A stretch of 64,000 bases of DNA. Origin: Triticum aestivum (taxonomy: Eukaryota; Streptophyta; Magnoliopsida; Poales; Poaceae). Position numbers and translations under genes: made by a program. Location of the stretch: positions 314,826,209 to 314,890,208 of the forward strand of contig NC_057802.1 in the NCBI RefSeq assembly GCF_018294505.1. The letters are read 5' to 3'. Under the pieces are notes generated by a model. That model saw only the letters and a program-made list of their open reading frames with translations. It did not search any database and was not told the origin of the DNA. This document shows, one piece after another, positions 12,101 to 23,312 of the stretch; the stretch's first letter is position 1; each line of letters starts with the position of its first letter.

Positions 12101-14194
12101 GTCGACCTTACCAGCCTTCTCATCTACGAAGTATCTAGGGTAGTTCTGCTTCAGTGACCGTTCCCCTCATCTCAGAAGCACTCAGTCTCGGGTTTGGGTT
12201 CAACCTTGGCTTTCTTCACAAGAGCTGCAACTGATTTGCCGTTTCATGAAGTATCCCTTGTTTCCCGTGCCCTTCTTGAAACTAGTGGTTTTACTAACCA
12301 TCAACAATTGATGCTCCTACTTGATTTCTACTTTCGCGGTGTCAAACATCGTGAATTGCTCAAGGATCATCATGTCTATCCCTGATATGTTATAGTTCAT
12401 CACGAAGCTCTAATAGCTTGGTGGCAGTGACTATGAAGAACCATCACTATCTCATCTGGAAGATTAACTCCCACTCGATTCAAGTGATTGTAGTACTCAG
12501 ACATCTGAGCACATGCTCAACGATTGAGCTTTTCTCCCTTAGTTTGCAGGCTTAAGAAACTTGTCAGAGGTCTCATACCTCTTGACGTGGGCACTAGTCT
12601 AAAATCCCAATTTCAGTCTTTGGAACATCTCATATGTTCTACGACGTTTCAAAAACGTCTTTGGCGCCTCAATTCTAAACCGTTAGCATTACGCACTGAA
12701 CTATCACGTAGTCATCAAAACGTGTATGTCAGATGTTCGCAGCATCCACAGACGACGCTCGAGGTTCAGCACACCAAGCGGTGCATTAAGGACATAAGCC
12801 TTCTGTGCAGCAATGAGGACAATCCTCATTTTGCGGTCCCAGTCCGCATAATTGCTACTATCAACTTTCAACTAAAATTTCTCTAGGAACATATCTTAAA
12901 CAATAGAACTAAAGCGTAAGCTACGACATAATTTGCAAAGACCTTTTGACTATGTTCATGATAATTAAGTTCATCTAATCAAATTATTTAATGAACTCCC
13001 ACTCAGATAGACATCCCTCTAGTCATCTAAGTGATACATGATCCGAGTCAACTAGGTCGTGTCTGATCATCACGTGAGACGGACTAGTCATCATCGGTGA
13101 ACATCTCCATGTTGATCGTATCTACTATACGACTCATGTTCGACCTTTCGGTCTCTTGTGTTTCGAGGCCATGTCTGTACATGCTAGGCTCGTCAAGTCA
13201 ACCTAAGTGTTTCGCATGTGTAAATCTGGCTTACACCCGTTGTATGCGAACGTTAGAATCTATCACACCCGATCATCACGAGGTGCTTCGAAACAACGAA
13301 CCTTCGCAACGGTGCACAGTTAGGGGGAACACATCACTTGAAATTTTAGTGAGGGATCATCTTATTTATGCTACCATCGTTCTAAGCAAATAAGATGTAA
13401 ACATGACAAACATCACATGCAAATCATAAAGTGACATGATATGGCCAATATCATCTTGCGCCTTTTGATCTCCATCTTCGAGGCGCGACATGATCACCTT
13501 CGTCACCGGCATAACACCATGATCTCCATCATCGTGTCTTCATGAAGTTGTCTCGCTAACTATTACTTCTACTACTATGGCTAACGGTTAGCAATAAAGT
13601 AAAGTAATTACATGGCGTTTTCATTGACACGCAGGTCATACAATAAATTAAGACAACTCCTATGGCTCCTGCCGGTTGTCATACTCATCGACATGCAAGT
13701 CGTGATTCCTATTACAAGAACATGATCAATCTCATACATCACATATATATAAATCATCACATCCTTTTGGCCATATCACATCACATAGCATACCCTGCAA
13801 AAACAAGTTAGACATCCTCCAATTGTTGTTGCATGTTTTACGTGGCTGCTATGGGTTTCTAGCAAGAACGTTTCTTACCTACGCAAAAGCCACAACGGTG
13901 ATATGCCAATTGCTATTTACCCTTCATAAGGACCCTCCTCATCGAATCCGATCCGACTAAAGTGGGAGAGACAGACACCCGCTAGCCACCTTATGCATCA
14001 AGTGCATGTCAATCGGTGGAACCTGTCTCACGTAAGAGTACGTGTAAGGTCGGTTCGGGCCGCTTCATCCCACAATGCCGCCGAATCAAGATAAGACTAG
14101 TAACGGTAAGCAAATTGAACAAATCATCGCCCACAACTACTTTGTGTTCTACTCGTGCATAGAATCTACGCTTAGACCTAGCTCATGATGCCAC
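9112..14194 (-). pseudogene. copia internal region, decayed gag-pol
   Basis: Minus-strand remnants of the copia polyprotein can be aligned by eye with the better copy at 26462-30421. The linker before RT (DHETSDQVTTKPRR) is near 10560-10610, and the region after protease (RRLAKSEMTI, SKVDVI, LNLNNCYLVF) is near 11860-11980. The frame is broken many times, and part of the RNase H segment appears deleted relative to the other copy. No ORF longer than about 100 codons survives. It is far more decayed than the 1.6 percent difference between its LTRs would predict. Confidence 0.85.
14181..14194 (-). promoter_or_regulatory. primer binding site (tRNA-iMet type), degenerate
   Basis: On the minus strand TGGCATCATGAGC begins one base inside the 5' LTR. 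The usual copia site is TGGTATCAGAGC, complementary to the 3' end of initiator Met tRNA. Confidence 0.65.
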
Positions 14195-15412
14195 TGTTGG
14201 GGAACGTAGCAATAATTCAAAATTTTCCTACGTGTCACCAAGACCAATCTAGGATATGCTAGCAACGAGAGAGAGGGAGTGCATCTTCATACCCTTGAAG
14301 ATCGCTAAGCGGAAGCGTTACAAGAACGCGGTTGATGGAGTCGTACTTGCCGGGGCTCCCGAAACACCTTTCGGTCATGCTGGCCATAGCCTGGTACCCC
14401 CGGAACACTTCCGGACTCCAATACCCTTCGTCCAATATATCGATCTTCACCGCCGGACCATTCCGGAACTCCTCGTGATGTCCGGGATCTCATCCGGGAC
14501 TCCGAACAACCTTCGGTAACCACATACTATTTCCCATAACAACTCTAGCGGTACCGAACCTTAAGTGTGTAGACCCTACGGGTTCAGGAACCATGCAGAC
14601 ATGACCGAGACACCTCTCCGGCCAATAACCAATAGCGGGATCTGGATACCCATATTGGCTCCCACATGTTCCACGATGATCTCATCGGATGAACCACGAT
14701 GTCGGGGATTCAATCAATCCCGTATACAATTCCCTTTGTCCATTGGTATGTTACTTGCCCGAGATTCGATCGCCGGTATCCCAATACCTCGTTCAACCTC
14801 CTTACCGGCAAGTCACTTTACTCGTTCCGTAACGCATGATCCCGTGGCTAACTCATTAGTCACATTGAGCTCATTATGATGATGCATTACCGAGTGGGCC
14901 TAGAGATGCCTCTCCGTCATACGGAGTCACAAATCCCAGTCTCGATTCGTGCCAACCCAACAGACACTTTCGGAGATACCTGTAGTGCGCCTTTATAGCC
15001 ACCCAGTTACGTTGTGACGTTTGATACACCCAAAGCATTCCTACGGTATCTGGGAGTTGCACAATCTCATGGTCTAAGGAAATGATACTTGACATTAGAA
15101 AAGCTCTAGCAAACGAACTACACGATCTTGTGCTATGCTTAGGATTGGGTCTTGTCCATCACATCATTCTCCTAATGATGTGATCCCCTTATCAATGACA
15201 TCCAATGTCCATGGTCAGGAAACCATAACCATCTATTGATCAACGAGCTAGTCAACTAGAGGCTTACTAGGGACATGTTGTGGTCTATGTATTCACACAT
15301 GCATTACGGTTTCCAGTTAATACAATTATAGCATGAACAATAGACAATTATCATGAACAAGGAAATACAATAATAACCATTTTATTATTGCCTCTAGGGC
15401 ATATTTCTAACA
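14195..15412 (-). repeat. 5' LTR (right) of the first copia element, internally deleted
   Basis: The LTR is 1218 bp. It matches the left LTR except that 532 bp are missing at 14345-14351, exactly between two ACTTG pentamers in the full LTR (7512-7516 and 8044-8048). The lost part contains the GC-rich stretch near the expected promoter. Confidence 0.92.
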
Positions 15413-15417
15413 ATAAT

Positions 15418-15788
15418 GTAAACAAGAAGAAATCTAGCAATAAGATTAAACCCTCGTCATTTTATCCTTAGTGGCCACAATAAAAAGACGTGTCTTGTCC
15501 CTGTCAGTCACTGGCATATAGAAATCGCTGCCAGATTCAACCCACCAGAAAGCACCTCTCCCACTGAAGATAAATTAATCACACTTGGCCAAAGTAGACG
15601 TATATATCAGAGAGAAATACAAAGCTATTTAACTATGCAACAAAGAAACTTCAAGAGATTCAATATAAATCAATGAACAATGTGATAATAGATTCACAAT
15701 TCATCGGATCCCAACAAACGCACCACAAGAATTACATAGGATTGATCTCAAAAGAGAACATGGTATTCAAGATCCAAGAGGGACAAAT
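15418..15788. mobile_element. old LTR fragment, right part
   Basis: Continuation of 7084-7361 after the copia insertion. Non-coding, AT-rich. It ends abruptly where similarity to the next gypsy LTR begins (aacccaacgagg). Confidence 0.5.
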
Positions 15789-17257
15789 AACCCAACGAGG
15801 AGCTAAAGGTAGAACAAATATTCCATCAAGTTCTATCGACCACCGATACAACTCTACGCACGCTTGACGTTCGCTTTACCGGAAACAAGTATGAAACTAG
15901 AAGTACTTTGTAGGTGTTTTTGGATAGGTTTGCAAGAAAGTAAAGAGCACGTAAATAAAAGCTAGGGGCTGTTTAGATAAAGACACAACTAAATTAGTTT
16001 TAGTAAAGAGTGTTTTTTTACGAGAAAGTTATTTGTCCCTAGGCAATCGATAACTAGACCGGTAATCATTATTGCAATTTTATTTGAGGGAGAGGCATAA
16101 GCTAACATACTTTCTCTACTTGGATCATATGCACTTATGATTGGAACTCTAGCAAGCATCCGCAACTACTAAAGATCATTAAGGTAAAACCCAACCATAG
16201 CATTAAAGTATCAAGTCCTCTTTATCCCATACGCAAACAACCTACTTACTCGGGTCTGTGCTTCTGTCACTCACGCCACCCACCATAAGCAAATCATGAA
16301 CATATTGCAAACCCTACAGCAGGAATCCCTCACGTTTGCGCGACACGGAGAGCACCATAGGACAGCACCAATAATAAAACATGCAACTCAAACCAATCAT
16401 GATCATCAATTAACCCATAGGACAAAACGGATCTACTCAAACATCATAGGATAGCCATACATCATTGGGAAATAATATATAGCGTTGAGCACCATGTTTA
16501 AGTAGAGATTACAGCGGGTAAGAGAGAGGTTACACCGCTGCATAGAGGGGGGGAGAGTTGGTGATGATGGTGGTGAAGTTGTTGGTGAAGATTGCGGTGA
16601 TGATGATGGCCACGGCAGCGTTCCGGCGCCACCGGGAGAGAAGGGGAGAGGGGGCCCCTTCGTCTTCTTATTCCTTGACCTCCTCCCTAGATGGGAGAAG
16701 GGTTTCCCCTCTGGTCCTTGGCCTCCATGGCGTGGGAGGGGCGAGAGCCCCTCCGAGATTGGATCTATCTCTATGTCTCTCTCTGTTTATGCGTTCTCGT
16801 CTGCTGCCCTTTCACCGTTTCGTGTATATATGGAGATCCGTAACTCCGATTGGATTGAAACCTTCACCCAGATCTTTTTCCAAAAATTAGCTTTCTTGCG
16901 GCCAAAGAAGGGCATCAACCACCTTACGGGGGCCCACGAGGGTCAGGGGCGCGCCTGCCTGGAGTGGGCATGGGCCCCACCCTCGTGGTCACCTCGGGCA
17001 CCGTCTCGCGTTGATTTTACTTCCCAAAAATCACAAATATTCCAAAATAATTCTCCGTCCATTTTTATCCCGTTTGGACTCCGTTTGATATGGGGTTTCT
17101 GCGAAACATAAAACATGCAACAAACAGGAACTGGCACTGGGCACTGGATCAATATGTTAGTCCCAAAAATAATATAAAAAGTTGCGAAAAGTATATGAAA
17201 GTTGTATAATATTGGCATGGAACAATCAAAAATTATAGATACGATGGAGACGTATCA
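15789..17257 (-). repeat. 3' LTR (left) of the pol-less gypsy element, truncated outer end
   Basis: It matches the right LTR from aacccaacgagg onward, with scattered substitutions (about 2 percent by eye). The outermost bases present in the other copy (21797-21857) are missing. It contains the GC-rich cassette at about 16927-16998 and a minus-strand TATATA near 16822-16831. Confidence 0.88.
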
Positions 17258-17275
17258 GCATCCCCAAGTTAATTC
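17258..17275 (-). promoter_or_regulatory. polypurine tract of the pol-less gypsy element
   Basis: On the minus strand GGAATTAACTTGGGGATGC abuts the LTR start. Related AAGCTTGGGGATGCC copies occur internally at about 19445-19530. Confidence 0.75.
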
Positions 17276-18044
17276 CTGCTCCTCCTCGAGTAGGTAAATG
17301 ATAAAAAAGATAATTTTTGATGTGGAATGCTACCTAGCATAATCTTGATCATGTATCTAATCATGGCATGAATATTAAGACACGAGTATTTCAAAGCAAT
17401 AGTCTATCATTTGACATAAAAGAAATAATACTTCAAGCCTACTAATAAAGCAATCATGTCTTTTCAAAATAACAAGGCCAAAGAAAGTTATCCCTACAAA
17501 ATCATATAGTCTGGCTATGCTCCATCTTCTTCACACAAAATATTCAATCATGCACAACCCCGATGACAAGCCAAGCAATTGTTTCATACTTTTGACGTTC
17601 TCAAACCTTTTCAACTTTCACGCAGTACATGAGCGTGAGCCATGGACATAGCACTATAGGTGGAATAGAATATGATGGTGGAGGTTGTGTAGAAGACAAA
17701 AAAGGAGAAGATAGTCTCACATCAACTAGGCGTATCAACGGGCTATGGAGATGCCCATCAATAGATATCAATGTGAGTGAGTAGGGATTGCCATGCAACG
17801 GATGCACTAGAGCTTTAAGTGTATGAAAGCTCAACCAAAGAAACTAAGTGGGTGTGCATCCAACTTGCTTGCTCACGAAGACCTAGGGCAATTTTGAGGA
17901 AGCCCATCATTGAAATATACAAGCCAAGTTCTATAACGCAAAATTCCCACTAGTATATGAAAGTGATAACTCAAGAGACTCTCTATATGAAGAACATGGT
18001 GCTACTCTGAAGCACAAGTGTGGAAAAAGGATAGTAACATTGCC

Positions 18045-18165
18045 CCTTCTCTCTTTTTCTCTCATTTTTTCTTTTTTTTTCTTCCTTTTTCTTCTTTTTT
18101 TGGGCCTTCTCTTTTTTTCTCTTTTTTTGGTCTTTCTCTTTTTTTATTTTTTTTTCCGGAGTCTC
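18045..18165. repeat. T-rich polypyrimidine tract
   Basis: Runs of T broken by C (ttttctttttttttcttcc and similar) make a low-complexity block. Short ORFs of Phe/Leu/Ser across it are artefacts. Confidence 0.9.
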
Positions 18166-19078
18166 ATCCCGACTTGTGGGGAAATCATAGTCTCCATCAT
18201 CCTTTCCTCACTGGGGCAATGCTCTAATAATGATGATCATCACACTTTTATTTACTTACAACTCAATATTACAACTCGATACTAGAACAAAGATATGACT
18301 CTATATGAATGCCTCCGGCGGTGTACCGGGATGTGCAATGATCTAGCGTAGCAAAGATATCAAAAAAACGGACAAGCCATGAAAACATCATGCTAGCTAT
18401 CTTACGATCATGCAAAGCAATATGACAATAAATGCTCAAGTCACGTATATGATGATGATGGAAGTTGCATGGCAATATATCTCGGAATAGCTATGGAAAT
18501 GCCATGATAGGTAGGTATGGTGGCTATATTGAGGAAGATATAATGAGGCTTATGTGTGACAGAGCGTATCATATCACGGGGTTTGGATGCACCGGCAAAG
18601 TTTGCACCAACTCTCGAGGTGAGAAAGGGCAACGCACGGTACCGAAGAGGCTAGCAATGATGGAAGGGTGAGAGTGCGTATAATCCATGGACTCAACATT
18701 AGTCATAAAAGAACTCAGATACTTATTGCAAAAATCTATTAGTCATCGAAACAAAGTACTACACGCATGCTCCTAGGGGGATAGATTGGTAGGAAAAGAC
18801 CATCGCTCGTCCCCGACCGCCACTCATAAGGAAGACAATCAATAAATACCTCATGCTCCAACTTCGTTACATAACGGTTCACCATACGTGCATGCTACGG
18901 GAATCACAAACTTCAACACAAGTATTTCTAAAATCCACAACTACCCACTAGTTTGACTCTAATATCACCATTTTTATATCGCAAAACTATTGCAAGGAAT
19001 CAAACATATCATATTCAGTGATCTACAAGTTTTATGTAGGATTTTATGACTAAACATGTGAATGACCAGTTCCTGTCA

Positions 19079-19312
19079 ACTCTCTAAATAGATATAAGTG
19101 AAGCAAGAGAGTTTAATTCTTTCTACAAAAGATATGCCCACGCTCTAACAAATATAAGTGAAGCAAAAGAGCATTCTACAAATGGTGGTTGTCTAAGTGA
19201 AGAGAAACAGGCAATCCAAACTTCAAATGATATAAGTGAAGCACATGAAGCATTCTATAAAGCCATACTCAAAAGATATAAGTGAAGTGCAAAGAGAATT
19301 CTATAAATCAAC
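19079..19312 (-). repeat. four degenerate repeats carrying ATATAAGTGAAGC
   Basis: Copies centre near 19091, 19151, 19228 and 19275. Each is flanked by similar words (ctctaaa before, gagcattctataa after). The unit is about 40 bp with 47-77 bp spacing, within the non-coding inside of the pol-less gypsy element. Confidence 0.7.
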
Positions 19313-20328
19313 CAAGGACTATCTCATACCAGCATGGTGCATAAAATAAAAAAATGAAAACTAAATGCAAAAGCGCTCCAAGATTTGCACATATCACATG
19401 AATGAAACGAATCCGAAAACATACCGATACTTGTTGAAGAAAGAGGGGATGCCTTCCGGGGCATCCCCAAGCTTAGACGCTTGAGTATCCTTGAATATTT
19501 ACTTGGGATGCCTCGGGCATCCCCAAGCTTGAGCTCTTGCCTCTCTTCCTTCTTCTCACATCGAGACCTTCTCGATCATCGAAGACTTCATCCACACAAA
19601 ACTTCAACAGAAAACTCGGTAAGATCCGTTAGTATAATAAAGCAAATCACTACTCTAAGTACTGTTGCAAACCAATTCATATTTTGTTTTTGCATTTTTT
19701 CTACTGTAATATAACTTTTTCATGGCTTAATCCACTGATATAAATTGATAGTTTCATCAAAACAAGCAAACTATGCATCAAAAACAGAATCTGTCTAAAA
19801 CAGAACAGTCTGTAATAATCTGAACATTCACCATACTAATGATACTTGAAAAATTCTTCCAAAATTAGGAAAAATAAAAAATTTGTATAGAAAGACATTT
19901 CAAAAAGAATCAGAACCATTTAACGTTCCAATAAAAAATTAAAAATCGTGCACTACAGCTAAAGTTTCTGTCCTGCACCGCACAAACCAACAAGCATTGT
20001 AAACATCCTAAAGGCAAACCTTGGCACATTATTTTTATAATACAATGGAATTGTACAAGGGGATAATTATTTTTGTTGAAAAGTTTCTGTAATTAAGATT
20101 CACAAAGTTCCCATGGGCATGAACAAAGTTCAAGGACGTCCCCCACTTTCACAATGCTCGTCTCTCTCACTTTCACTTTTCTTTTTGAAAAGTTTTGGGT
20201 TCCCCTCTTTATTTTTTTGTCTTTAAACTAAATAAAAGTACTCAACAGAAATAAATGAGTCTCTAAAACTTCCGGATTGTCTCCCTGGCAGCGCTTTCTT
20301 TAAAGCCATTAAGCTAGGCAAATAGTGC

Positions 20329-21672
20329 TCAAGTAGTGGATCCACCCGGATCCCAAGGTATATCAAAGCCAATTTTAATTAACAATGATTTGTGATTTAG
20401 TAGTGAGCACAAGGCAACATATATCAAGCAATGACAAAGTCTAACTCTCTTCCTATGCATCGGCATGTCATAAAAGAACAATTCATGCACACCCAGTAAA
20501 GGCCAATGCATAGTATAAGCAGATTCTTGCAATTTTTTCATGTTGGAAACATAAAGGGGCGGAGATGTAGTTCCCCTCTCATAATAATTGCAAGTAGGAG
20601 CAGCAAGCACATGCGTATTATATTCATCAAAATTATCATGTGCAACGGTAAAAGGCAACCCATCAATATAATCCTTAATAAGTGCAAACTTCTCCGATAT
20701 AGTGTAGTTGGGAGAATTCAAAAAGATAATAGGACTATCATGTGTGGGTGCAATAGCAACAATTTCACGTTTAACATAAGGAACTATAGCAAGTTCATCT
20801 CCATAAGCATAATCCATATTGGCATCTTGGCCACAAGCATAGCAAGCATCATCAAAAAGGGATATTTCAAAAGAATCAAAGGGATCATAACAGTCATCAT
20901 AGCAATCATCTTTCGGTAAGCACGAAGGGGAATTAAACAATGTGTGAGTTGAAGAGTTACTCTCATTAGAAGGCGGGCACGGGTGATCAATCCGCTCTTC
21001 CTCCTTTTGTTCTTCGCTCTCCTCCTCATCTTTTTCATCCAATGAGCTCACAGTTTCATCAACTTCTTCTTCCATAGATTCCTGCAAAATATTAGTCTCT
21101 CCTTGGACAGCGGAGACTTTCTTAATAAGTGCATTAATATCGGAATTGTATTCATAATTCTCATAGCAATATTTGAGGGTAGCTAAAATTTCAGGTCTAT
21201 AAGCATCATCATCAAAATCTTCAAACTCTTTAAACATAGATTCAATTTCATAAGCACCCATAAAAGCAACAAATTCTTCTATTTGTTCCACATCATAGTA
21301 ATCATATATACCATTAGCATAAGAAGCTAAGGTTTTATTATCATTAAATTTGCATGAAAAGGGAAGGTGTGGAGCCTTCATCCTAGAGCAACAAGTATAA
21401 TCATAACTCAAGCATACTTGCCGAGCATACCACTTCAATATATGAATTTGATCCCATAATAGTTTCCCTTTTTGAGTCAAGCGATAATCCCTAAAGTATT
21501 CACGTTGATTCAACGTTACTCCCGTTACATAGTTGAATGGGGTTTTCTCAGGATTATCAAAGTAGTACATAATATCTTTCACATAACCAGCATCGAGGGT
21601 TTTAGGAGGTTCCCCATCTCCATGAGTAGCAAGTATACCTAATTTTTTTGGTATTTCGTGTTCCATATCCAT
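20329..21672 (-). CDS. uncharacterised ORF in the gag position of the pol-less gypsy element
   Basis: 447 residues with a true ATG at 21672, about 95 bases downstream of the primer binding site, and no internal stop. No known domain is recognised: no retroviral zinc knuckle, protease DTG or RT motif. What can be seen is an N-terminal folded-looking part rich in aromatic residues (about 1-190), a strongly acidic, probably disordered stretch (about 200-230, runs of E and D), a Cys/Asp/Tyr-rich part (about 250-285, with DDCYDDCYD and CYACGQ), and a hydrophobic C-terminal part (about 400-440) ending in PWDPGGSTT. By position it could be a diverged gag, but its length and composition do not show that. 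I recall near-identical proteins being common in wheat as hypothetical proteins, consistent with transposon origin. Confidence 0.7.
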   Translation of the reverse strand: MDMEHEIPKKLGILATHGDGEPPKTLDAGYVKDIMYYFDNPEKTPFNYVTGVTLNQREYFRDYRLTQKGKLLWDQIHILKWYARQVCLSYDYTCCSRMKAPHLPFSCKFNDNKTLASYANGIYDYYDVEQIEEFVAFMGAYEIESMFKEFEDFDDDAYRPEILATLKYCYENYEYNSDINALIKKVSAVQGETNILQESMEEEVDETVSSLDEKDEEESEEQKEEERIDHPCPPSNESNSSTHTLFNSPSCLPKDDCYDDCYDPFDSFEISLFDDACYACGQDANMDYAYGDELAIVPYVKREIVAIAPTHDSPIIFLNSPNYTISEKFALIKDYIDGLPFTVAHDNFDEYNTHVLAAPTCNYYERGTTSPPLYVSNMKKLQESAYTMHWPLLGVHELFFYDMPMHRKRVRLCHCLIYVALCSLLNHKSLLIKIGFDIPWDPGGSTT

Positions 21673-21766
21673 AACTAAAGATAAAGAACAACTAAGAACA
21701 GCAAATAAAAATTACTTAGTGATAAAGCAAACAAGCACACACGAGAATATTCACCCCACGCTATGA

Positions 21767-21785
21767 CTCCCCGGCAACGGCGCCA
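21767..21785 (-). promoter_or_regulatory. primer binding site (tRNA-Asp type)
   Basis: On the minus strand TGGCGCCGTTGCCGGGGAG follows the LTR end after a short spacer. This is complementary to the 3' end of plant tRNA-Asp with one mismatch in the core, the primer known for Athila-type gypsy elements. Confidence 0.75.
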
Positions 21786-21796
21786 GAAAAAGGTCT

Positions 21797-23312
21797 TGAT
21801 AACCCACAAGTATAGGGGATCAATTGTAGCCTCTTTCGATAAGTAAGAGTGTCGAACCCAACGAGGAGCTAAAGGTAGAACAAATATTCCCTCAAGTTCT
21901 ATCGACCACCGATACAACTCTACGCACGCTTGACTTACGCTTTACCGGAAACAAGTATGAAACTAGAAGTACTTTGTAGGTGTTTTCGGATAGGTTTGCA
22001 AGAAAGTAAAGAGCACGTAAATAAAAGCTAGGGGCTGTTTAGATAAAGACACAACTAAATTAGTTTTAGTAAAGAGTGTTTTGTTACGAGAAAGTTATTT
22101 GTCCCTAGGCAATCGATAACTAGACCGGTAATCATTATTGCAATTTTATTTGAGGGAGAGGCATAAGCTAACATACTTTCTCTACTTGGATCATATGCAC
22201 TTATGATTGGAACTCTAGCAAGCATCCGCAACTACTAAAGATCATTAAGGTAAAACCCAACCATAGCATTAAAGTATCAAGTCCTCTTTATCCCATACGC
22301 AAACAACCTACTTACTCGGGTCTGTGCTTCTGTCACTCACGCCACCCACCATAAGCAAATCATGAACATATTGCAAACCCTACAGCGGGAATCCCTCATG
22401 TTTGCGTGACACGGAGAGCACCATAGGACAGCACCAATAATAAAACATGCAACTCAAATCAATCATGATCATCAATTAACCCATAGGATAAAACGGATCT
22501 ACTCAAACATCATAGGATAGCCATACATCATTGGAAAATAATATATAGCGTTGAGCACCATGTTTAAGTAGAGATTACAGCGGGTAAGAGAGAGGTTACA
22601 CCGCTGCATAGAGGGGGGAAGAGTTGGTGATGATGGTGGTGAAGTTGTTGGTGAAGATTGCGGTGACGATGATGGCCACGGCAGCGTTCCGGCGCCACCG
22701 GAAGAGAAGGGGAGAGGGGGCCCCTTCGTCTTCTTATTCCTTGACCTCCTCCCTAGATGGGAGAAGGGTTTCCCCTCTGGTCCTTGGCCTCCATGGCGTG
22801 GGAGGGGCGAGAGCCCCTCCAAGATTGGATCTATCTCTCTGTCTCTCTCTGTTTCTGCGTTCTCGTCTGCTGCCCTTTCACCGTTTCGTGTATATATGGA
22901 GATCCGTAACTCCGATTGGATTGAAACCTTCGCACAGATCTTTTTCCAAAAATTACCTTTCTTGCGGTCGAAGAAGGGCATCAGCCGCCTTACGGGGGGC
23001 CCACGAGGGTCAGGGGCGCGCCTGCCTGGAGTGGGCGTCGTGGCCACCTCGGGCACCGTCTCGCGTTGATTTTACTTCCCAAAAATCACAAATATTCCAA
23101 AATAATTCTCCATCCGTTTTTATCCCGTTTGGACTCCATTTGATATGGGGTTTCTGCGAAACATAAAACATGCAACAAACAGGAACTGGCACTGGGCACT
23201 GGATCAATATGTTAGTCCCAAAAATAATATAAAAAGTTGCCAAAAGTATATGGAAGTTGTATAATATTGGCATGGAACAATCAAAAATTATAGATACGAT
23301 GGAGACGTATCA
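21797..23312 (-). repeat. 5' LTR (right) of the pol-less gypsy element
   Basis: Complete LTR of 1516 bp, from tgataacccac to gacgtatca on the plus strand. The GC-rich cassette (about 22995-23047) is shortened by about 14 bp relative to the left LTR. Confidence 0.9.

Larger units (their letters stand above)
7362..15412 (-). mobile_element. Angela/BARE-type copia retrotransposon (degenerate inside), complete with TSD
   Basis: On the minus strand the LTRs start TG(T)TGGAAATATGCCCTAGAG and end ...CCCCAACA, the signature of the Angela/BARE/WIS group. The five-base target duplication ATAAT is perfect (7357-7361 and 15413-15417). The left LTR is 1750 bp and the right LTR 1218 bp, the difference being one 532-bp deletion. 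The internal region (5083 bp) is close in length to the copia at 25089-33396 but is riddled with stops and indels. Confidence 0.93.
17276..20328 (-). other. non-coding internal region of the pol-less gypsy element
   Basis: This occupies the place of pol but has no coding signal. Visible structure includes a pyrimidine-rich tract (18045-18165), a four-unit array containing ATATAAGTGAAGC (19079-19312) and two snap-back motifs (19445-19468 and 19505-19524). Otherwise nothing is recognised. Confidence 0.7.
15789..23312 (-). mobile_element. pol-less Ty3/gypsy-type element (Sabrina-like), minus strand
   Basis: Two near-identical LTRs (15789-17257 and 21797-23312) flank 4.5 kb. On the minus strand the LTR starts TGATACGTCTCCATCG. 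The primer binding site follows the right LTR and the polypurine tract precedes the left one, so transcription is leftward. No protease, RT, RNase H or integrase is present. A single 447-codon ORF sits after the primer site. This is the layout of a large non-autonomous LTR element. The left LTR lacks its outer ~61 bp, so no target duplication can be read. Confidence 0.85.

Noticed and set aside
5468..23312. That the plus-strand gypsy and the pol-less gypsy are one family
   Set aside because: Their LTR starts (TGATACGTCC and TGATACGTCTCC) and the GC cassette are similar, but most of the LTR sequence is not.
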